Positions 46,491 through 57,300 of a stretch of DNA of 64,000 bases are shown in pieces (the first letter of the stretch is position 1; each line of letters starts with the position of its first letter). The position numbers and the translations under genes were made by a program. The stretch is from NCBI GenBank assembly GCA_000708835.1, contig DF237051.1, forward strand, positions 26,436-90,435. The letters run 5' to 3'. The notes beneath the pieces were generated by a model. It saw nothing but the letters and a program-made list of their open reading frames with translations. It was not told where the DNA came from and did not search any database. The stretch comes from Klebsormidium nitens. Taxonomy: Eukaryota; Streptophyta; Klebsormidiophyceae; Klebsormidiales; Klebsormidiaceae.

Positions 46491-47184
46491 TAATGCTCGA
46501 GGGGAACGAAGCAGCAGCTGCCGCCAAATCCTGTTCTTCCGACTTCTCTGTGCGCCACGCAGCCTCATGCAGGCTCTCATCACTGAGTCCAACTTCAGTC
46601 TTCAGGCAGCAAGAGGCCGCCTTGTTGGCAAGCTGGTAGGCATCCCGTAGGCATGCCCAAAAGGAGCTCAAACAGCATTTGAAAACTTATAGATTGGGAC
46701 TCCGTCCCGAGAGGGTCCCGAGCAGCACTTGGAAAAGATTCAAAGCCCGTCACAAATTTCTCTCATGGAGAACACATCAACACCAGGGGCTGATTCCGGT
46801 GAACAGCATTGGCAAGCGCCGCCGGCCCCTGCTCCAGGGAGCGTTGAGGCAAGTTGGCGAGAGGTTTTCTTGCAACCAGTGACCTGATGGTACGCTGTAT
46901 CGCACACCAGTTGCTGATCCAAGCGAGATCCAGCAGCAAGTTGCGGCGCAGTCCGCTCTAAACCTGATGAAGCAGAATCCATCGTGGGCTGACCAGCTTG
47001 CTGACCAGCTAGGCTTTCCAAGGTCAGAGCACATAGCGCCCTCAATTGTGGAGGCTTACTTTCAACAACCTGTCTCTGGTCACGCAGCTGCTTCCGCAAG
47101 CGCGGGCCAGCCTGTCACTCAGGCTTCTATGAACATTCCCTCCATCACAATTGAAAGTAGCTCGCGCACAACAGATCTTTTCCG

Positions 47185-48858
47185 ATGGCAGGGCACACAG
47201 AGCAGCCGTCTCTAGCAGGGGCAAAAACACCTTCTTTGGAAAGAACTGCTGGCAGCGAAGCAGAAGTGCGAGTTAAAAGAGGCTGGGCAGAGACGGATGA
47301 CGAGTCTGGTGACGAAAGTGCAGCTGAGGATGATACAGAGTTCTTCAGTAATGCTAGATTGGAGGTTCTCTTGATGTGTCGGTCAAAAGTCTGGGCGCAG
47401 GTTGCATCTGATTCCAAGAAGAAGACGTCAGCAAAGAATGTTGCAAAGTGGAAGACTGTATATGCACACTGCGTAAAAGCAGACCCCTCCTTCCAGCTGC
47501 GGACAATCGAGCAGCTGAAGACCGCATACAAGAACAGGAACAAGGCATACACGGTGAGTTTGTCAATCTGATCACATTCTGCAAGGGTTGTTTTAAATCA
47601 ATAAGGACCGGAGTTTTTGAGAGCTTTGGATGGTTCCCCCGGGATTGCTTCTCTAGCCTGAGGGTGCATTAGAATTGAACCTGGTGCCTCATGATCGTTG
47701 TTTTCTCCATGCAATTTGACGTAAGGTTGTAGCTCAGGCTCAACATGACAAGGCTTAGATTGAACCAGAGTTGTTTTGAATTGGTCGGTCCAGTCTAATC
47801 ACCTCTTTCAAAGAGCGAAGAACGGACCACAAAGGCTGCTCTTAGACTGGTGTACAATATGCAGCAACATGGGAATTTTGTAACTTCACGTTGAGTTCGG
47901 GCCATCCTTGCTGTTGCGCACTCGCCAAGCAGGCTTCGTACAGTCACATCATTCCGCTGGCTATGCATATCAGCTCGGGTCACGTGCATTAACTTGGTTA
48001 GTACGTTTTTGAATGCAGAAGTACCGCTCGGTGGCCGGTCTCAGCGGGCAAGGCCAAGATGCTAGAGATCGGAAAACAGGGAGGGTGATCAAGAGGCTGC
48101 CCTACTTCGACCTCTGGGACAAGTATCACGCGAACGATCCAAAGGTGGCCCCAAAAGTGAGGTCGGATGTGGGGCTTCCGGACCTGCCGAAAAAGCGGAA
48201 GTCCCCGGTGAAACCCACGCACGTTAAGAGCAAGAAGGCGAAGGGGGCTCCCGAGGGGACTGCAAGTGTACCAGTAACGGAGGAAGTTCCACCCGCAACC
48301 GATAGAAGAGGGAATGGGACTGGATTCGAGGGGCAGCCTCGTGCAAGCCGGACGGGGGAGGCACCAACGGAGGGGGGGGCTGATGGGCCAATCGATATCG
48401 ACACGCCGCCTTTCAAGGGAGCCTCGACATCGCGTGCGGGAAAGAAACGAGAGCACCCTGCAGATGAACGCCCCGGGGATGATGCATACCCAATGTCGGA
48501 CTTCAAAATGGAGTCCGCGGAAAAGCCAACGCCCCCATCCAGAAAAAGGAATTATCGTGATAGCGGTGACGAGCGCCTCTTCGAACTAGCAGAAGACATA
48601 AGGGAGGAGGCTCGACAGGAGCAGCTCGAGCTGCAAAAGAGAGCAGCTGAATTGGCCGCACAGCGCAAAGAAGAGTCTGAGAAGTTCACTGCCGTGTTGA
48701 CAAACTTGAGTACATCAATGGCAGAGGCAAACAAGCAAACAAGGGACGGCATGCAAGGCATCTTAGAAGTCATGCGGGAGCAGAAAACCGAGAACAACCA
48801 GAATCAAGCGGCCATGCGAAGCGTTTTTGAGAGAATGCTTGACCAGATTTCTAAGTAG
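47185..48858 (+). CDS. Harbinger Myb/SANT-like DNA-binding protein (transposon ORF1)
   Basis: Two exons, 47185-47553 and 48019-48858, join at GT-AG in phase 0 to give 402 residues. An acidic N-terminus (ETDDESGDESAAEDDTEFF) precedes a helical segment with conserved aromatic spacing (NARLEVLLMCRSKVWAQVAS, then VAKWKTVYAHC, then LKTAYKNRNKAYTKYRSVAG and LPYFDLWDKYHANDP). This matches the Myb/SANT-like trihelix protein that PIF/Harbinger elements carry beside the transposase. A basic, proline-rich linker (LPKKRKSPVKP, a likely nuclear signal) leads to a C-terminal coiled coil (FELAEDIREEARQEQLELQK, then MREQKTENNQ). In such elements it brings the transposase into the nucleus and to the ends. No lesion is seen. 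Confidence 0.8.
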
Positions 48859-49365
48859 GCAAGACAATACTTTATCAAGTCATGAGGACGTAAATGTTTT
48901 CGTAGATAAGCACCATACCTCAGATGAGATCGGGTCTTCAATCTTTGTACATTCCGAGTCGAATCATGATTGTGCTCGTTATGTGACAAGGTTTCAGTAA
49001 GGTCTAAATCGTGAAATAACCAAGGAACCGAGTGCAACAATCAAACAGCACATGGCATGTGTATATAATGGTGTTCCTCCGTTCACTGAAGCAGATGATG
49101 CATGCATGATTGAGATGCTATGCAACCCATCCTTTCTCAACTCACGAAAGCTAGCATCTGCCCTTGTGTAGTTCTATTCGTGTTCGACAGAGCATGCTTA
49201 CACGTTTCGAAGTAGTATGGTGTATGATTGATGCTCCGAAGACTACTCAAGATAAGGACTATATCAATCTTCGGCACAAACTAAGGGCACCACATAATCT
49301 GCTCCAATGGATTAGCACCTTGACTTAACATTATGATAGATGGGAAACTGATCCGCCGGTCAACA

Positions 49366-49447
49366 TATTTCGAAGGCATCTAGATATCAAGAATCACATG
49401 TGGTAGTTCGAAGGCATCTACAATATCAAGAATCACATGTGGTTACT
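49366..49447. repeat. 40-bp tandem duplication inside the Harbinger element
   Basis: TTCGAAGGCATCTA followed by ATATCAAGAATCACATGTGG occurs twice in tandem between the two convergent ORFs. The copies differ by a base or two. It lies just past the 3' end of the transposase frame. Confidence 0.7.
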
Positions 49448-49485
49448 TCGAAGAGAAGTGAATCACAATTGAATGGAAGAAACGT

Positions 49486-51377
49486 CTATAAGTTCACCGC
49501 TATCGAGTTCCTCAGCGCGTCTCCTTCGCTAATTACTCCAGGGGCTCTATGGACTTGTTGTGTAGGCTGTGGATTACTTGTAAGCTCGTTCAGTAAGGCA
49601 GTCCTTCTTAGCTCACGAGCTCGCTCTCCAGGACGAGTTCTTGCTCGACGACGACGGTTGCGATTGGAGTTATGTACCTGGCCCATATTGTGGAGCACAC
49701 ATATGGCAGTCACTACAGTCACTAACTTCCGAAAGATGCGTGTCTCCAGCTTGTACATCAGAATCCTCCACATGTTCTTTAAATACCCGAACGCCTGCTC
49801 GACGGCCATCCTTGTACTTGAGTGAACGTGATTGAACGTTTCTTTCAGCTCAACAAGGTCTGAACCCGGATAAGGAGTAACAATCGTCTTAGAAGCCCCA
49901 TAAGCCGCATCAGCTACCAGGTAACCACCTTCAAATACCTCTTCCCCATGATTCAAAAGAAACGTGCTCAAATCACTGAAATTATACACAGTAGAGTCGT
50001 GGTTCCCTCCAGCACAACCGGCGAAAATGTTTGTGAAGCAGAACTCAGAATCCACGACAGCCTGCAAGTGGATCGAATAAAACTTCTTGTAGTTGCGGTA
50101 GTCCTCTTGCTGCTGACCCCGAGGCGGTTCAATCTGGATGTGAGACCCGTCTAGAGCACCACACACATCTGGAATCCCCTTGTTAGACCATTTGCTCTCG
50201 GCCCCTCTTAGTTGAAAGCCAGCCTTAACCTGAGCAAGTGTGCGCCTTGCCCACTCCGCAAACGGAATGTTCCACCACGGCCGTCCCTGCGGGTCATTTT
50301 GTGGTGGTCGAAGAGGCCCGTATGGAAAGCTGGAGCAACGTCAAAGACATTGAAATCAGAGATATGTTTAAACCAGGCCCTTGAAGTGAAAAGGATGGAA
50401 GTTCGAATGCAAAACTGCTTCTTGCCCAACAAAGTTCTCACATAAGAAATTTACGATCAGAATTTGGGCTGCAGGCGTCGCTGGGTTATTGACTCATTGA
50501 ACAAGCTTCATAGAAAAAGGAAGACTGCAATCCAGACAAGGGTTTCGAAACTTCGAAAGATTTTCATACTTTCGGTAATTCATTAACGGCCTGAAGCACT
50601 CAAGTGTTCCATCGACAGTCGGTCAACTTGAAACCTGAGATAGGAGCCAGAAAAGAGCATTGCCCACTTGAACTTTCGGAGGTTGAACACCCACCTGATG
50701 TATTGCGCTGCAAGCCTTTGGACAATTGCCTTGGTCACAGTGTACACCTCCTTTCAAACGGTGGAGACCCCAATCCCAAAAAGCTCAGAGATCTGTTGGT
50801 AACTTGCAAAATGAGCAAGAAAGTATATGACCGCAGCAACCCTTTGGTGCACCGGGATGGCTAGCCTGAACTTTGTGTCCTGACGTACCACATCTGCATA
50901 GATCTGGTCGCACAAGAAGGCAAAAACATTTCTCTCCAAGCGGAAGTTCTCAGCCCATCTGTCTCCCTTGTAGTGCTGCGCGTAATCAAACCACCAGACC
51001 TTTTGTCTTGGCAGCACCCAAACGGATCTGATGCTTATTCTCTCCTGCCGGAGATGAAGCTGGATCAACTTGAGCAGCCTGCGCAATCGTCGTCGAGACA
51101 GGCGTCTAGCTGCAGCCTGCAGTGCAAGCTCCTGTGCCTCTAGCTCATACAGTTGCTGAGAGTAGTTAGCCACAAGGTTGGCGGCCGCTGCAACAATCGC
51201 TCCAGCAGTAGAGTTGCCAAAGAAGCTGCTGACAGGACTGAGCTGAGGTTGCTGCTGTATGACACTGAGCATAAAGAAGCAAAGAACAAGGAGTCTCTGT
51301 CTTCTTTGATGCTCTGGCAGGGCAATAGAGGGTTGCGCTCTTGCCATCCTCATACGCTGAGTCACAACTTTGAGCAA
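49486..51377 (-). pseudogene. Harbinger transposase (DDE_Tnp_4) with one in-frame stop
   Basis: Minus-strand exons 50695-51377 and 49486-50329 join in phase (AG plus C) to 509 codons including the final stop. N-terminal part: basic helices and a helix-turn-helix (VHQRVAAVIYFLAHFASYQQ then ISELFGIGVSTV). Catalytic part: CGALDGSHIQIEPP (first Asp), LVADAAYGASKTIVTPYPG (second Asp), and STRMAVEQAFGYLKNMWRIL (Glu), the DDE triad of the Harbinger family. After VSTV the codon at 50754-50756 is TGA, yet the frame then continues KEVYTVTKAIVQRLAAQYI to a proper donor. The stop is thus a point lesion inside an otherwise intact gene, or an error. A basic tail (NRNRRRRARTRPGERAR) follows the catalytic domain. 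Confidence 0.88.
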
Positions 51378-51569
51378 GCCAGGGCTTGCAACTTCGTTGG
51401 AGTCCCTGAAAACTGATCAGTGCTTCAAGCTTGCAGCATTGAAGCCGAGACCTTCTGACGATTAGCTCCTGACTCAGAACGTTGTTACAAGATCATCTTT
51501 CACAAGGGATCGCATCCACCCTGACAAGGCTGCTGGAGGCCTACCTACGCTCAGCTTTGAGAGCGCAAC

Positions 51570-51626
51570 TTGTGCCCGACTGGAGTCTACAGCTACGGCA
51601 GTGTGCCCGACTGGAGTCGACAGTGT
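51570..51626. repeat. Direct repeat near the right end of the Harbinger element
   Basis: TGCCCGACTGGAGTC with a C/G-ACAG tail occurs twice about 33 bp apart, upstream of the transposase start. It may be a promoter-proximal or subterminal binding repeat; this is not shown. Confidence 0.55.
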
Positions 51627-51859
51627 GAGCCGGGCTGCCGCGTATCATGCAGGCCCGGGCGCAGCGCGCCCGCGGTCGACAATCGGAGCGCTCAGGCTGG
51701 CGGCCGCAATTGATGACGTCAACATTACGCTCGCCGAGACCCCAACATCCTGCCAAATATATGGCTAGTGTGCACAGGGTCGTTGGGGCGTCGAGAGCCC
51801 CGGGGTTCGGGTTCTTGACAAACGTCAGCAAAACCCCGTTTTTGGCTCCGAGACCCCGT

Positions 51860-51878
51860 CTCAGGTGTGCATAGGCCC
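51860..51878 (-). repeat. Right terminal inverted repeat
   Basis: CTCAGGTGTGCATAGGCCC mirrors the left end exactly and is followed by the CTA target duplicate at 51879-51881. Confidence 0.95.
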
Positions 51879-51881
51879 CTA

Positions 51882-52310
51882 GTAAATGTAAAGCGCCAAC
51901 ACTAACACCAAAAACCTAACCCAAAAATTAACCTGCTCCGCACCCCGTACTGGCACCTTATTTAAAAGGGCCTAAACCCCGGTCCAAATCAACCGCACCC
52001 GNNNNNNNNNNNNNNNNNNNNNNNNNNNNNNNNNNNNNNNNNNNNNNNNNNNNNNNNNNNNNNNNNNNNNNNNNNNNNNNNNNNNNNNNNNNNNNNNNNN
52101 NNNNNNNNNNNNNNNNNNNNNNNNNNNNNNNNNNNNNNNNNNNNNNNNNNNNNNNNNNNNNNNNNNNNNNNNNNNNNNNNNNNNNNNNNNNNNNNNNNNN
52201 NNNNNNNNNNNNNNNNNNNNNNNNNNNNNNNNNNNNNNNNNNNNNNNNNNNNNNNNNNCGTTGTTTGTTTGGTTAGGGTTTTTAGTTTGGGTGCCCGGGA
52301 GCTACGTATC
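51882..52310. other. Repeat-rich spacer with a 257-bp assembly gap
   Basis: Positions 52002-52258 are N. The left flank has ACCAAAAACCTAACCC and GCTCCGCACCCC. The right flank has GGTTAGGGTTTTTAGTTTGG, which looks like the opposite arm. A foldback or low-complexity repeat at the gap would explain the failure to assemble. A similar sequence with GCTCCGCACCC recurs at 54985-55060. Confidence 0.6.
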
Positions 52311-52321
52311 TTAGTGCAAGC

Positions 52322-52721
52322 GGCTCTTTAAAGGCTACGCGAAGTCGATATGGGGATTCCGGTCCGCGACCGACCGGGATTTTGCAGATTTTTGAAAAAG
52401 CGACATAAAATAAGTTGAAATCTGCTCGGTTGCACAGCAATTATAGACTTTCTTTTGACTCATATTGCTTCAAGTTTCCAAGATGTGCTGAGAGAACCTT
52501 GACCTTTTCAGCGAAGTTGATCCCCGATTGTCACCAAACCACTGATTTGCAGCCAAAAACACCCCTCCAGTACCGGATTTAGCATTTCTGAAGCATTTAT
52601 TTTACAAAATGGGTAAAGCATTGCTAATAAGGGCAGAACAATTATTTATTGTTTTCTGCCGACCGACCGACCCACCCCCGAAGGGGGTGGACCGGAATCC
52701 CCATGTCAACTTCGCGTAGCC
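52322..52721. mobile_element. Non-autonomous inverted-repeat element, about 400 bp, with an 11-bp target duplication
   Basis: Inverted repeats of 33 bp with two mismatches lie at 52333-52365 and 52689-52721 (GGCTACGCGAAGT outermost, GGGGATTCCGGTCC innermost). The 11-bp direct repeat TTAGTGCAAGC flanks it at 52311-52321 and 52722-52732. A target duplication of 9-11 bp suggests a Mutator-like MITE. No coding sequence is visible inside. The left end has about 11 extra bases outside the clear inverted repeat. Confidence 0.7.
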
Positions 52722-53310
52722 TTAGTGCAAGCTCGAGCCACAACCGGTCCGACCCCTGTGAAAAGCAACTCACGAAGCCTATCGAACTGCATAAGTCACG
52801 GTTCTTTGTTTGTAACGCTACGGAGGCCTGAATTTTGGCCGTCGGAGCTTCGGCGCGGCCTAATCTACCAGTAGGACCGTAGTACAGCTATCGCGCAAGG
52901 CCCGGTCGATTATTAGTGGGAGTCGTCGGCCAAAGTTGAGGCCAAGGGCCCCGTCCGAGGCTCGTAGCCTGGGACTTCAGTGAGTTGAACTCAGTGTTCA
53001 GTGGAAACAAGGCCTTTCGGCGAGTTGACATTCGCCGACCTCCGTGGGAATTTAAAATTCCGGAGGTACCGATCGATTTCGGGCCGCGGTTACTCGGCCA
53101 CCACTCAAAATCAGCCTTCCCGACCGACTTTTAAAATATACCGGGCAGTTGAAATACCACCCGAGTCCAGTGCGCCGCACTGTGTGCACCTGAGTACAGA
53201 GAAAAACCTTCATGAGTTTCGTTCGACAGGCACAATATAGCGGTGTAACGGCCGCCCGATGATTATTTGGACGGCGTGCGATGGCTGAAAAGGCTTTCGA
53301 ACAATTTGCC

Positions 53311-53495
53311 CGGGACCGGTTGTGGCGTTGCCAGTATGCCGGGGATGCTGTTGGAAGGGCTGACGTGGCGAGGTTTAGGGTTCGTACCCAGGGCTTCTCA
53401 ATCATTAATCGGTCCCAGGGTTTCGCAAATTCGCACCTAGACCCCGCCACGTCAGCCCTTTCAACAGCATCCCCGCCGGCCGGGGCCCGGTCCCC
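53311..53495. repeat. Foldback (hairpin) element
   Basis: Arms of 34 bp at 53341-53374 and 53441-53474 are inverted copies (GGGGATGCTGTTG, AAGGGCTGACGTGGCG). An outer pair GGGACCGG (53312-53319) and CCGGTCCC (53487-53494) extends the stem. The loop is about 66 bp. It is likely a small foldback MITE. I could not define a target duplication. Confidence 0.7.
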
Positions 53496-54368
53496 GAATT
53501 ACTGATTCTCCTTGACCCCGCTCCGGAAGTTCAACGGTCAACGACGAACGTCCGTACGAATGTGCACATTCAATTTCGATTACCTATTATCCGGGCCCCG
53601 CGCCGCCCATACAGTGTACAGTGTACACCCCGCGTCACGATCTTCAAGGTGTCGAATTCAAGTTTCTGTACGTAGGTAACGTTTCGCAATCGCGACGACT
53701 GTGGATCGACGGACTTTACGGTAATCCACCATAGGTCACGTTGCTTGTGCAGCAATCGATCGAGCCCCTGATTGTCCCTGCATAAGTATAGTCGAGTGTT
53801 GTCTCATGAGCCTCCCATGGCTCCTACGGGACGTTAGAAAGGATTGATGATTGATTGGCCTGACGATAAGTTAGGCATCTTTCCATCTTTCGAAACCGGC
53901 TAGCAATATGGTTCGGAGCCAGGTGCAATGCTGATCGGCTTTGGTCAGATCCGCGTACGTTTTGAAAGGGGCAAGCCAACCCCTCCACTTAGCCATGCAG
54001 AGGAAGTTGCAAATCTCGGTAATTGGAGACTGGCCAACATGGGTTTGAGCTGGCATGATATCCCAAGTCCAGGATAGGACAAGGTTGCTGAACTGACATC
54101 TTCATGTAGAAGCACGTTCAGGATGAGTCAGTGATGTCCGTGCGTGCACTCCGAACCTAGCCTAATCTCCAATCACGCATATGAATAAGGTTGAAGCACA
54201 ACAGCTCTTGAGAGCGGGGCTGCAGAACACGATGGTACCCGATAATATTGAAACGCGTGTCTTTTCCTCGTGGTATGACTGACTTGCAACTCTCAATGCG
54301 AGCATAAAGCCTCAATCTCTTTAAGAAGTGTCCAGCACTGCTGTGTGATTGGCCCGTAAACTGTTGCA

Positions 54369-57300
54369 TCACTCGGAGGCTTCCAAAGGAAGGCCAATGT
54401 GCGACCATTGGCTGAGGCCCCCCTTCATGTGCCGGATGTTCGTAAAGCCTGCTTGCTGAAGCTCGTACACGGCTTTCAAAGACCTGTTAAGAGATAAACA
54501 CGGTCACACCTTGAAATCACTTGAGTGCTCACTTCAACAACTCGTTCTGGTCTTAGTATCCAACTATAAGACCACGGGTAGTGACGTTTTCAACGCAAGT
54601 TGAGGCAGACTGCTTTTCGTCATCATTCATATTGGTCCTGGCAAACTTGTCCGATGGCCTTTCGATCTGTATCGGCTTTATGGAAGCAAACCCTGAATCT
54701 TTGAATCTTTGAATCTTCGAACGTAGATACGCATCCAATACCTCTACCCGCAAAGGTGAACTCTCGAGAATTGACAAAGGAACGTTGCTTGCAGAAACAC
54801 GCTCGCTCACGAGGGCAGGCATCAGGGCGGTGCATCTGACCCCTGTACAATCTGACAGCCAAAGGTAAACCAGAGGCACGACGAGCAGTTTAGAGAGTAC
54901 AGGAACCAGACCATGAAAAACGCAATACTCCTATAGTTTAGGTAGGATACTTTTAGGTAGGATAGAAACAGTCCCCGGGAAAAACCAGACCTAAAAACCT
55001 AAACCGACAAATGTACCCGCTCCGCACCCATACCCACCCTAACCCCAGATTTAAACCCACCCATTCCCCGGGCCATGACCACTATCCTACCTAGAACTAT
55101 CCTACCCAAACTGAAGGTTTTAAAAACGCAATCTCGCACCTGGCGCCTCGGAACAGTATAGCTAGTCAACAGCCCACATGCAAACGGATCGTACATCAAC
55201 ACGGATGCAGAGGTCGACTTCGCGTCAACGTCAAAAACGCTCCGCCACCCCTGGCTGGGTTAGGGTTGGGTGCTTATGAAACGCTACGCAAAACCCCTCT
55301 CCTGGTTGCAAGTGGCTCTCATATCCTAGCTTCATCCAAAAAATTGCAAACGACTACGCGGAATTGCAAGATCCCGGTAATATTAGCAACTCTTCCACCG
55401 ACTCTGAATGCGGTACGTACCGTGACTGCCGCCCGAACGTCCTCTCCGGGTCCTTGTACCGCTTCTCTTTCTTGCCGCTCCGCACGACGACTTCGGTCTC
55501 CAAATCGCCCCCGATTTGGCAGTAGACGATCAGCGGCTTGCTCTTGTCTCCGCTGGCTGCTGCCAGGGCCTTCGCCGCGAACTCCGGATTCCGTTCTGCG
55601 AGGAACGGAAGCGGATAAAATGTAACATGACGTAGCAATAGCATTCATCACGACAACTTCCGTTTCTAGAACGCGCCCCTGAATTGGCAGTAGACAAACA
55701 GCGGCTTGCTCTTGTCACCGCCGGCGGCTGCCAGGGCCTTCGCTGCGAAGTCCGGATTCCGCTCTGCGAGGAACGGAACCGGAAATGATGTAACATTCGT
55801 TGGCGGTTTTTCTTTCCGTTTCCCAATCACCCAGGGTCGGGCAGTAGACAATCAGCGGCTTGCTCTTATCCCCGCCAGCGGCTAAGAAGGCCTTCGCCAC
55901 AAATTTCGAATTCCGCTCTGCAAGGAGCGGAACGGAGTCCGGTTAAGAACCGCCGGTACAGCTTTCCGGCTCGAACGAGTTCCAGATTGAAGTAGCACTT
56001 GGTGACTCCAAGACCAATCGAAACCGGCTCACCAAGAGATTCGAGCGTTGTCATCGGCAAACGTCTCGCTGAAAGCAATGGACTGGTAGATTGGAGGCAA
56101 GATCGCACGAACAGAGCCGGGGACTTTCTCCAGCTTCCACTTGCTATATAGGGTATAACTCCAAGAACAGACTTCTACAAGAATTATCAAATCAATAAAG
56201 TTTTTTTAAATATATAATAAAACTCTTTCTAATATTGTTGCCCCAGCGACAGCATGTTAATGACGGTGAATTCATTAACGACCCTGAAGGTGGGTCCGTT
56301 CACGACCTCGAGATTTTTGTCGGCAATTATTACGTTATTCTTTTTCGAGGGTCCATAAGAGCCGTTCGATTGCCAATAAGAGAGCAACGATTGTGAGTCA
56401 GAAAGCACCCCAAACGACCAGCAGCAGCTACCAGAACCGCACGCCGGGCACGCTCCGCTTACATTCATCCTGATCTCCAAAATGTCTCGAACAGTGGAAG
56501 CTTAGAAAGTTGAACGCTTACCGGTGCCAGCGAAGTCTGTGATCATCGCATAGCCTAATCGCCTGCAAGCGCAAGTCCAACACGAGTCAGGCTATACGGA
56601 ATGCTTGCAAACCCTATGGAGATCCACCCTCGGACGGAGACGACGTCCTTCGTCTAATAAGAGTCCGGAGCTATGAACCAAAAAACTGGGACACACATGT
56701 CAAGGCCCCAGCAGAAAGTGCGACGACCTTAGCAGCAGCAGAGCCCGGGCGACTCCCATTGCCTTCACCGGTGCACTTTGTTAAGAGAAAGGTGACTAGA
56801 TTCGGAGAATTGCTTCTCCTGGTGCCTGTGTCAAAACGCACGTTTATCTTATTTCTGCAGGAGAGACGCGGGCAGATCACATGAGGCGTTTTCATCAACT
56901 GAGAAGCGGTTCGCAGCACTGTGGGAACATGTGGACCGGGCTTCGAGCCACCTCCGCGATCCCTGATGATGACTTGGTCAGGTTGGAAGCGTCAAGTCAC
57001 CCCCAGAGCCATACAAGGCCGATGGCTTCAACCCTACTTAATCGGGGTCAGAGTGCAAGCGCTCGTTACTCACGAAAGAGGGTAATCAGGAAGGGCAGCC
57101 ACGCTCACCTCAGATTGGACTTGAAGTCGCTTCCTTGGATAAGTCGGAAAAGGGGCGCGCTGGCAGCTCCAGCGGCGTGAATCTGCGGACGTATTTGGCA
57201 CGTCAGGTAGGTCAAACCGTGCTTCCTTCTGATGAACCAATAAGCGCGACTTCGAAATCACATGTGACGGGAAACACGGAGCGCGACATCTAGCTTCTTC

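Larger units (their letters stand above)
46294..51878. mobile_element. Complete PIF/Harbinger-type DNA transposon (5585 bp)
   Basis: Both ends carry the 19-bp terminal inverted repeat GGGCCTATGCACACCTGAG (46294-46312; reverse complement at 51860-51878) without mismatch. It is flanked on both sides by CTA (46291-46293 and 51879-51881), the 3-bp target duplication expected of PIF/Harbinger. Inside are the two expected genes in convergent orientation: a Myb-like DNA-binding ORF (plus, 47185-48858) and a DDE_Tnp_4 transposase (minus, 49486-51377). The perfect inverted repeats suggest a recent insertion. The transposase has one in-frame TGA, so this copy may not move by itself. Confidence 0.93.

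Noticed and set aside
50754-50756. TGA as selenocysteine or stop-codon reassignment
   Set aside because: The family has no Cys/Sec at this site, and another gene here (rhodanese) ends properly at TGA.
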